This document shows positions 55,871-64,000 of a stretch of DNA of 64,000 nt, piece after piece. The notes beneath the pieces are model-generated. The model was not told where the DNA came from and ran no database searches. It saw only the letters and a program-made list of their open reading frames with translations. Source of the stretch: Dermacentor variabilis. Taxonomy: Eukaryota; Arthropoda; Arachnida; Ixodida; Ixodidae. Each line of letters starts with the position of its first letter. The stretch's first letter is position 1. Location: contig NC_134568.1 in NCBI RefSeq assembly GCF_050947875.1, positions 208,546,845 through 208,610,844 of the forward strand, in the 5' to 3' direction. Position numbers and translations under genes: made by a program.

Positions 55871-56255
55871 CTCGTAATAGTAGAGAAAAAAAGGTTATTG
55901 CAAATTCCGCTCTGCAATCGTGGTCTAGATTTTTCTGTACATGTAATCCTCTTCTTCGGAGCTTCTTTTCCTGGGTTCCGCAGGTTGTTTGGTTGGAATT
56001 CCAGAATTATAGTGAACAAAATCGAAGTTCCTTGCGGGATTGATTTTCGTTATCTCTTTTTTCCTTCAGTTAAGTATTTTGAGTTAATCTTGATGTCATT
56101 TCTACTTCTTTCTGCAATCTACAATTTTTATCTGTAAGTGGCAAATTCGAAGTTGTTATACCCCCTATCCGTTGTCCATTTCTCTTAACCACCCAATTCA
56201 CGGCCAGTCACCCGCTGTGGGTATGCGCCACGAACACTAACCATCACCCCCACCT
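55871..56255. other. No recognisable feature
   Basis: AT-rich unique sequence. Confidence 0.3.
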
Positions 56256-56355
<100 letters not shown>

Positions 56356-56514
56356 ACGTCGCTTACAGTTGCGTTGTTTATAAGATGGAAGCGTATGCGT
56401 TCACTTCATTAAAATACCTTTTTTTTGCAGCCTATTACCTTGGAGTTGCCTGTATTTTTTAGTTGCCCGTAATTAAGCATTCAGCAGTTATTGAAGCTGT
56501 TTAAAGACAATCTT

Positions 56515-58365
56515 TTTGAATTGCGCGATACTTTTGTTCCTACTTATGTTATCTCATCGAAACGGTCAAAGGATAAGCCTTGGTTTAATCATGAGCTGTG
56601 CACCACTAATACAAAACATTAAGGGAGTTTATCTCACGTATGGGAGAGCAACCCAGGATAGTTGGTTGCAGCTGAAATGTTTGAAAAGAAAATGCTTTCA
56701 GGGTCTTGCGGAGAAGGCCAAGCATACTTATTCTGAAAACCTTGATGTAAAGTTGCTCAATGATTCCGAAGAGTTCTGGATATTTTTTAGGGGTAATGGT
56801 AAAGAAAACAATTCTGCCCCCCCCCCCCCCCCGCTTATATAGCTCGGAAACCATAATGGATGATGATGAAGACAAAGTGAAACATTGATAGCAATTTTTT
56901 CTCGTCAGTGTTTAGACCAAAGCGTTCTCGCATTGCTAATGTGGTCTTCCAAATGGATATTAATCAAATACCTGAGGTTATATTTGGCGCAGAAGGTTTG
57001 AGTAAATTCCTGCAGGAGATGAAGCCGATGAGCGCTTGTGGCCCTGATGATATTCCGGCAGCGATTCTTAAAAACTGTTCTGGAATATTGTGTTTTTACT
57101 TTTCTTTGTTATTTACAAAGTGTTTATCTGAGTTTTGTTTGCCGCGTGATTGGAAGCTGGCACGGGTTGTACCCATTCACAAAGGCGGATCGAGAAATGC
57201 CGTTGAGAACTACAGACAGGTGTCTTTAACAAGTATCACATGCAAGGTAATGGAACACGTAATTTAGACTTCAGTCATGTCGCATTTAGTTAAACACAAT
57301 ATTCTAAGCTCTAGCCAGCATGGTTTTGGACTAGGTTTTTCATGTTCTACACAGTTATAATTCTTTCGTGATCTGGCCTCGGCAATAGACAAAACGAAAA
57401 TTATAGACTGCATATTTCTAGATTTCAAAAAAAGCCTGCGATTTGGTTGCACATGATCTTCTAACCTGAAAACTTGGGGCCTACAAGTTGAACAACAGTG
57501 TCATAGCTTGCGCTGCCGAATATCTTCGTGCAAGACAGCAGTCTGTGGTGCTCAACGGATTTTCTTCTGTATATGTTCCAGTAACATCAGGTGTTCCTCA
57601 GGGATCTGTTTTGGGTCCCCTTTTATTTTTACTCTTTAATAATGATATTGAAACTGACCTTACGTCTTTATTTAGAATATTTGCGGATGGGGCTATTCCA
57701 TTTATAGAGACAGAGATAACGCAAGTGTCATTTAATCGTTACAGACTGGTTTAGACATGATAGGAACATTGTGAATTTGTGAAATTTGTGGGAAATGTCA
57801 CTAAATGTACAAAAATGTGTTCACGTCACCTTTTCAAGGAAGCGCGCATTTAAATCATTACGCATATTAAGAATAAGGCAATAGGTTGATTGGGATTCCT
57901 GCGCCGTACTTTCAGTCATTTACCGGATAAATTAAAAGAGCAATCGTATTTCGCTTATATTCGTCGTTTACTTGATTACGTTCGTATCTGTTGGGATCCG
58001 AACGCGGCTGATCTCATGGAACAGCTTGAAATAGTGCAGAATAGGGCAGCTAGGTTTGTCCTTAATAATTATAGTAGAAAATTAAGTATGACAGAAAGTA
58101 AAATGAAATTATCCTAGCAAGCATTAGAAGACCGACGAAAAAATCTCGAGTTGAAATTTTTTCACGCTGTTTGTTATCCAACAAAAGGTATTGAGAGAGA
58201 AAGATGTTATACATCGATGAGACGTGACCATGCATCAAAGTCGGCGAGTTCACTTTCAGGGGGGGTGTCTTTAGGTATTCTTTTTTTTTTGTTCGGCCTA
58301 TAAGAGAATGGAATGCTCTTTCGTCTGACAGTGTTAATATTGAAAACAATGATGCGTTTTATCGC
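56515..58365 (+). pseudogene. CR1/L2-like LINE: EN-RT linker, RT and C-terminus
   Basis: Begins in the linker (DTFVPTYVISSKRSKDKPWF). The RT follows in pieces: MSACGPDDIPAAILKNCSG, LPRDWKLARVVPIHKGGSRN and VENYRQVSLTSITCKVMEHV (stop at 57265-57267), SSSQHGFGLGFSCSTQL, IDCIFLDFKK, then VTSGVPQGSVLGPLLFLLFN and RIFADGAIPF (catalytic ADD changed to ADG). The thumb (YFAYIRRLLDYVRICWDPNA) and C-terminus (EWNALSSDSVNIENNDAFYR) end at about 58365. A C15 tract interrupts the linker at 56817-56832. Many stops. Confidence 0.8.
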
Positions 58366-58368
58366 GAT

Positions 58369-58399
<31 letters not shown>

Positions 58400-58460
58400 C
58401 CTTCAGGGCCTTTGGGGCGTTACAGAGGAGGCAGGCGCATGGTTCAACAGGAACAAAATC
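58366..58460 (-). mobile_element. LINE 3' end inserted in opposite orientation
   Basis: On the minus strand CTGTAACGCCCCAAAGGCCC then TGAAGGTAAATAAATAAATA is the 3' end and tail of a CR1-like LINE. It lies between the C-terminus of the plus-strand LINE and that LINE's own 3' UTR. Confidence 0.6.
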
Positions 58461-58499
58461 TAAAGTTGTGGATGAAATGTATGTGATCACTTGTTTATT

Positions 58500-58556
58500 C
58501 ATTTAGAATGTAATCCCCCCTGCTATAATGCCCGCATGGGCGATACAGGTATGTAA

Positions 58557-58603
<47 letters not shown>

Positions 58604-58605
58604 AT
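58500..58605 (+). mobile_element. 3' UTR and (AAAT)n tail of the CR1/L2-like LINE
   Basis: GTAATCCCCCCTGCTATAAT, CATGGGCGATACAGGTATGT and an (AAAT)n run (58556-58604) are the normal 3' end of this LINE type. Confidence 0.65.
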
Positions 58606-58802
58606 ATAGGCGCACTACAAGGGTAGTGCAAGCGATATCGAGCATGGAATCATTGCGGTGACGACACTAGCTATCAAATGTAAAGAAATAAGCTTGCACT
58701 AGAATCGTATAGCGTTTGTGAAAAATGTTTTACGACTTCTACGAGCGTTAGAGTGATCTTTACGTAACGTCGGCGTAGAAAAGCCTTGCAACTATAAATG
58801 TT

Positions 58803-58945
58803 GCGGCGGCCGCATTTCGATTCGCGCGGAATGTAAAAATTCTCGTGCACTTAGATTTAGGTGCACATTAAAGAAGCTAAGGCGATCAGAATAATTCCGG
58901 AGTCGGCCATGGAGGTTTTAGCCCGCAAAACCGCAAAATCTCTAA
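58803..58945 (+). mobile_element. Ruka SINE, 5'-truncated and decayed
   Basis: Starts at GCGGCGGCCGCATTTCGATT, then CTTAGATTTAGGTGCACATT, AATAATTCCGGAGTCGGCCA, and ends near AGCCCGCAAAACCGCAAAAT. Confidence 0.75.
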
Positions 58946-59549
58946 CTACAAATGTTATGTAAGGTATAGGTACTACTGCTGCACCAGGTGCACTTACGCC
59001 GAAGGTTGAAAAAAAGAAAGAAACACACACACACTGCAGCTACCGCTGCTTAATGATGTTAGCCAGCTGTGGATCAATGAATTTCTTCTAAACCAAGAGA
59101 GAGGGTGAAATGCTAGGCGTTTCTTTTTTTCTTTTTGAGGGCTCTTATGTCGCACCATTTTCGAGATATGTGCCACTGCGGCATTCTTGTTAGTTCTTTC
59201 ACATAAGTGCTCGAAGTGCTTTTAAGGCACTTGTAACAGTGACAACACCGGGCATTTCACTTAACTATAAACAAGTCGTGTACCTCAATGGAAAGTAGCG
59301 CACCTTAGGCGAATGACACCAACGGCCCACAGTTTTGTAGTCGACTTGAATTACCCAGACCCTATCTTTGAGTATGGTGAGTTAGCTAATGAGCTAAGTT
59401 AAATGCTCCAAATTTTAAAATATTTGCTTTAAGCCACATGCTTTATGGAAAACGTTATATAACATACTTAGAAACGCTCAATGAAACTGATTACTTGAGG
59501 TTGCCTTTCACGCTGTTCTTTTTTCTAGGTTTTGATTTTGAAGATACAA
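58946..59549. other. No recognisable feature
   Basis: AT-rich unique sequence with short frames. Confidence 0.35.
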
Positions 59550-60160
59550 AGGCGCTTCCGCGTTTTAGGGCGCAGTTCTTAGGCGCCTGTTCCCGCGTTT
59601 CGCATCGGCGTCTTCCTTCGACGTAACCGAGTCAACGAGCGCAGCAGCGAGGGATAAAAGAGAGAATGCGGAGCGGAGCACCGGATGAAAGACGGCGATA
59701 GCGAAGACAGCGCAAGGAGGAAAGCGGAGAAGGAGGGTGCAGCAGAACCATGAGGTGAAAAACGGAGGAGGGCGTGGCGAAAGCATGAGAAAAGAAAAAG
59801 CGTAGGGCCGTGCAAGACGGGCTCTGCGGCGACGACTGCTACGACATGGCGCCAAAGTAGCGCGCCGTCGTCTGTTCATCGATGGCATGTGGCCAGAGCG
59901 TAGACCGACACCATATATGGAAACAAAGCGCTGCATGAACGGAGGACTGTCTGCGGCGGCTGCTGTGAATGGGCGCCCACGCGTCGCTCACGCGGTGCCT
60001 CTCGCAATCTCGTGATTAGCGAGGCAGTCGCGCCACATTTCGCTCCGTTTGCAAGGCGCCGCACGAGCCAGATTATCCGCGCCAGCCAATATATTGTGAA
60101 ATGAAAACACGTATAGAGGGCGCGCAATGATTATTGTAATCGTCGGTGAATTTTTTTTTT
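59550..60160. repeat. GC-rich dispersed repeat, copy 1 of 2
   Basis: Shares with 60405-60945: GTAACC(G/A)AG, GGATGAAAGACGG(C/T)GATA, GCTGCATGAACGGAGG, GCGGCGGCTGCTGTGAATGG with GCGCCCACGCGTC, CGCGCCACATTTCGCTCCGT and ATGAAAACACGTA. The resulting frames on both strands (up to 123 codons) are shadows of repeat structure. Confidence 0.8.
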
Positions 60161-60404
60161 TGCAACGCTATCGACAGTGCTTTCAAAGAGCCCGCATGCT
60201 CAATGTAAAAAAAAATACTGATGCGCCTATCGCTTATCGCTTTGAAGTGCGGCGGATCTACGACTTCACAACGAGTGCTTGCGTGTATGTCGCTGCTTGG
60301 ACGCCATGGCCGATTGTTTTGTTTTACAACGAACACATGCGCTCGCCGTTCTTTGGATCCACGGCTAAGAGCGCTGTAAACCAGAAGCCCAAGCACGCTG
60401 GGAC
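60161..60404. other. Spacer between two repeat copies
   Basis: Unique sequence. A 116-codon frame overlapping it has no recognisable motif. Confidence 0.3.
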
Positions 60405-60945
60405 GGCTTTCTTTCTATTTAGAGCACAGCTGTTACGCGCCTTTGCCTGCGTTGACCGTCAGCGTCCCTTGGTGTAACCAAGCGGACGAGCGCAGCGAAG
60501 GATGAAGGAGCGAACATGGAGCGCAGCGGGGGATGAAAGACGGTGATATCGAAGAGAGCGCGAGTAGGAAAGCGGAGGAGGGTATGGCGAAAGCGTGAGA
60601 ATGAAAGCGTAGTGCCGCGCACGAGGGGCTTTGAGGCGACGATGTCCACGAGATGGCACCAGAGTAGCGCACATCGTCTGTATGGAAACAAAGGGCTGCA
60701 TGAACGGAGGTCTGTGTGCGGCGGCTGCTGTGAATGGGCGCCCACGCGTCACTCACGCTGTGCCTCTCACGATCTCCTGATTTGCGAGGCATGCATTCGC
60801 GCCACATTTCGCTCCGTTCGTAACATGCCGCACGAGACAGATTGTCTGCAGCAACCAATATATCGCGAAATGAAAACACGTGTACAGCTGGGCCCAAATT
60901 TCACGTTAGTGAGTATCGTAATCGTCGCTGAATATTTAAAGCGGA
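60405..60945. repeat. GC-rich dispersed repeat, copy 2 of 2
   Basis: Same orientation as copy 1; shorter because it lacks about 60-70 bases in the first half. Both end at ATCGTAATCGTCGGTGAAT-like sequence. Confidence 0.8.
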
Positions 60946-61081
60946 GCTTTATATGACTAGGCGAAACGAAAATCCGTCTATCCGCGCCTGTGTACAGAAA
61001 GCTATGATCATCAGCAATGGCTCGAGCGTCTTCGTCTTTCTTTAGTTTTGTTTTGTACTTTCCTCTTATTGTGAGTTCCTA

Positions 61082-62429
61082 ATGTCTCTTTCTTCTCCCG
61101 GCCAGAGATCTTTCCTCTGGACGGCTTCGCTTCCCACTAATGACATGCCTATAGAGGCTTTCTTGCGTAGTGGCATTAACAGCGTTCCAGCCCTAGTGCC
61201 GACCAATGGGGGATTCATCCGCGTAAAGAATCCCAAGGTGATCCAAGAAGAGCTGCGGAAAGCAACCCCGCCTTTCCAAAGCATAACCGATGTCCGACAA
61301 TTTGGCAGAGGGGGCATTCTATGCTGTTCGTCTGACCAGGCCTGCGTCTCCGACCTTCTGAAGTGCGAAATGTTCGCGAATCACCCGGTGAAGGCCTTTT
61401 ATTCCTGCTCATCTAGCTTGCGTTAAGGGGCTAGTTCGTGCAGTAGACGCGAGTCTGTGTGCTTCCGAAGTCCTGCAGATGTTCTCCCCGGCAGGTGCCG
61501 TCTCCGTCTACCGATGTTCACGCGTTTGTGAGAATCAAAGAACCCCTACAGAGACGGTTATTGTCACCTTTGCAGGCACAAATAGGCCGTCAGAGATCAA
61601 GGCGTGGCCATTAATATACAGGGTGGAAGCAATTTCTCCCCGCCCACTGCAATGCGTTCAGTGTTGGCGATATGGCCACAGTATTAAGGGATGTCGATCA
61701 AAGCTTCGGTGCCGCATTTGCGGAGAAGGCCACGATGGAAAAACGTGTTCCTCTCAGAGCGAACGATGCTGTTTGTGTGAAGGTTCCCACTCTGCGGACT
61801 GTGCGCAATGCCCTGCGAGAGACCAAGAGCTCGAAATTCTACAAATTATAGAACAGAAACGGTGTTCGCGTCGTGAAGCTCATACACTTTCATTAGAGAA
61901 ATCATATGGCTATGCTGAAGCTGCTGCTCGTCACTCCAAAGCAATGGATGCATCTCTTGGTGATGTTGTAGCTGCTGCCGTTGAGAAAGCTATGGCAAAA
62001 GCCCTTGACAGTTTATTTACGAACCTTTCAGAGACCGTTGGACAAGTTCTCACCTCTCAGTTGTCGCAACTTTTCCGTGTTACTGCGCGTCCAAGTGTTG
62101 ACTCTGAAATCACAGTCTCCGATGAGAACACAGAGAAACACGTATCGGTAGAGGCCTCGCCTCGCAGTACTGATGCCTCCGAAGCTCCCGCAACTCATGT
62201 AGAACATGAGGGCTTTCACAGTCACGAATCCGGGTCAGATACCATGGAGAACATGGATTTGGATGCTAGAACTTGTAAACGTCGTGCTTCTCCATACTCC
62301 CCGAGAGCTACTACCCTCCACAAACTAAAAGCTAAAAAGAGTGAAAATAAGAGCTTATCAAAGGATGATTTCCTAAAGGATAACATTCTACAGACGGCAG
62401 TTAATACTGCCGGAATATCGTCAACATAG
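61082..62429 (+). pseudogene. LINE ORF1, Gag-like protein with three zinc knuckles
   Basis: The first frame (61082-61426) begins MSLSSPGQRSFLWTASLPTN and has an RRM-like N-terminal region (IRVKNPKVIQEELRKATPPF, FGRGGILCCSSD). Near 61405-61420 the frame shifts; the continuation (KGLVRAVDASLC, then PAGAVSVYRCSRV) runs to the stop at 62427-62429. It has tandem knuckles CVQCWRYGHSIKGC, CRICGEGHDGKTC and CCLCEGSHSADC (about 61656-61805), an Ala-rich helical part, and a charged C-terminus with KKSENKS. ORF1 proteins of Jockey/I/R1-type LINEs coat the element RNA. One frameshift inactivates this copy. Confidence 0.75.
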
Positions 62430-62434
62430 GAAGC

Positions 62435-64000
62435 TTGAAAGTGCTGCAGTGGAACTGTCGTTCCATTTTTGCTGCAGCCGCTGATCCCTTATATCTCTGT
62501 GAAGATCTTTCTCCCGATTTGATTATTCTGCAAAAAACTTGGTTATCCACAGAAAAGAGTTATCATTTAAAGAATTATCGCAGTTTTCGTCTAGATCGTC
62601 CTTCTCGTAGAGGGAGAATAGCATTTTTCATCTCAACAAAAATTTGTCATAGAGCTAAAATTAGTCACCAGTCATTCTCCACTGAAAGTGAGATTCTAGC
62701 ATTGGATGTAACGCTTTCTGGATGCGCCCCATTTTCTATATTCAATATTTATTTCCCTACAGGAGTCCGTAATACAGGCTCTCTTGATGCCGCGGTTGCA
62801 GCGTGCAGAAAGGATATAATCATAGCTGGTGATTTTAATTCTCACCACGTATCATGGGGTTATCAATCCGACTCTTGTGGTAAACGATTGTTAGACTGGG
62901 TTTCGTCAAATAACCTTAATTGTGTAAATTCGAGAACCCCAACTTATGTATCCGGCAAATCGCGTTCGGTGTTAGACCTACCTTTTTCCAGTTCGGGCTC
63001 TGTAATTTCCTCCTGGTCTGCTATTACCTCGGCCACAAATAGCGACCATCTTCCAATAACTTTTGAAATAACGCGCCCAATTATTTTGGTTGAAAAGCAT
63101 GTCCGCACCTATGTTAACTATAGTAAATTTCTAGTTTCACTGCGATCAGCTTTAGAAAAACAGGTTGTCCTAAATGATGAAGTTAAGGCCGTTAATTTGT
63201 GTCAAGTGCTAAGTGACAGTTACAAAAAATGCAAGTTCAGTATGCAATCAACTAAGGTGGTACTTATTCGCCATGGTGGAATCGGGACTGTGCACGCGAA
63301 TATAGAAGAAGAAAGGCAGCCTGGAGAAGGTTACTGTATAATTAATGTCCACCTAATTGGAATGACTATAAGTTTGCTGCAGCTACATTCAGGCAGACAG
63401 TTGACATAGCGAAATAAAATTATAACACCAAACGTTACAGTTACCTATCGCAGTCTAGTAATAAAAAAGCCCTATTTCGATTTCTACGGTCTAAAAAGAT
63501 TGTTTCAGCCCCAATAAATGTAGAGTCAGTTAGATTAACTTCCACTGAATTAGTGCAGTCGCTGGAGGATATTGCAAAAGGCTTAGAGCGTCGATTCGCA
63601 TCACTTCGCCCCTATCATATACCGGCACCTGAACCAGCTAATGAGTACATAACGGTTACATTAGAAGAATTAATGAGAGAGGTAAAGATGCTGCCAGCTT
63701 CAGCCCCACGTCCAGATGGCATAACTACAGCAATGATAAAATTATTATTCGAATTGTCTCCCCAGGATTTGCTTAATTTTATAAATTACTCGATTAAGAA
63801 TGCATGGATTCATCCAGATTGGAAGGTTGCCAAAATAATTCCACTACTCAAAAAGCCAGGCGATGGATATTCAATAGACAACATTAGACCTATTTCTCTG
63901 ACCACAAATCTTGTAAAGTTAATCGAGAGGGTTCTTTATGGTCACATCGATAGGTGGATAGGCGAGAACCAAATATTAAGTGATTCTCAAATAGGATTCA
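62435..64000 (+). pseudogene. LINE ORF2: APE endonuclease and start of RT, cut by window end
   Basis: Begins five bases after the ORF1 stop: LKVLQWNCRSI (asparagine of the metal site), SPDLIILQKTWLS (the usual catalytic E of QETW is K), GRIAFFIS, IIIAGDFNSHHVSWGYQSDS, and TSATNSDHLPITFEI (catalytic SDH). Near 63270 the frame shifts: PWWNRDCARIYRRRKAAWRR, stops, then NKKALFRFLRSKKI and, in one frame to the window end, LPASAPRPDGITTAMIKLLF, HPDWKVAKIIPLLKKPGDGY, NIRPISLTTNLVKLIERVLY and LSDSQIGF: the first RT blocks. There is no ATG for ORF2, only TTG at 62435. The lost endonuclease Glu and frame breaks imply an inactive copy. Confidence 0.8.

Noticed and set aside
59565..59936. 123-codon minus frame and its relatives at 60419-60897
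   Set aside because: They arise because the same GC-rich repeat occurs twice; the translations diverge with indels, unlike a conserved gene.

Overview
This 64 kb window is repeat-dominated animal nuclear DNA, most likely from a hard tick (Ixodidae, probably metastriate). The evidence is several tRNA-derived SINEs of the Ruka type known from ticks, dense non-LTR retrotransposon debris of the I/R1, RTE and CR1/L2 types, a Penelope-like element, long microsatellites, and no prokaryotic gene organisation. Identification rests on recognising families by eye; no database search was run.

Layout. 1-3600: three LINE/PLE remnants side by side (RTE 3' half; I-type RT/RNase H remnant; Penelope-like GIY-YIG end). 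4240-4880: a GC-rich dispersed repeat with a diverged cousin at 47930-48700. 5128-11922: the highlight, an apparently complete and very young Ty3/gypsy-type LTR retrotransposon on the minus strand with near-identical 757-bp LTRs, a GTGG target duplication and one uninterrupted 1479-codon Gag-Pol frame. Its integrase lies upstream of the reverse transcriptase, the hallmark of the Gmr1-like group, and its Gag has a SAP-like N-terminus and a SCAN-like capsid region. 11992-24772: SINEs, a foldback MITE, a ~96-bp tandem array, and a CR1/L2-like LINE split by a small TIR element carrying a MADF/Myb-like coding piece. 24990-31510: AT-rich sequence with the most credible host gene exon, a secreted glycine-rich protein (minus, 28458-28942), a second foldback MITE and tRNA-derived repeats. 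31510-44600: I-type LINE fragment (minus), complete and truncated Ruka SINEs, a SINE inserted into one copy of a local duplication, and a decayed THAP domain. 44880-51490: I/R1-type LINE fragments, one abutting a large GACA/GACG array. 51690-58605: microsatellites, a decayed Ty3/gypsy integrase with an internal palindrome, and a CR1-like LINE. 59550-60960: two copies of one GC-rich repeat. 61060-64000: a 5'-proximal LINE with zinc-knuckle ORF1 and endonuclease/RT ORF2, running off the window end.

How the genes work together: there is no host operon or pathway here. The parts that act together are within mobile elements: in the Gmr1-like element the LTR promoter and poly(A) signal, primer-binding-site candidate and Gag-PR-IN-RT-RH polyprotein form a complete retrotransposition unit; a T9 run just after the Gag zinc knuckle could supply free Gag by slippage. 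Apart from the glycine-rich exon (and perhaps a 64-codon ORF at 52701), I see no convincing host coding sequence.
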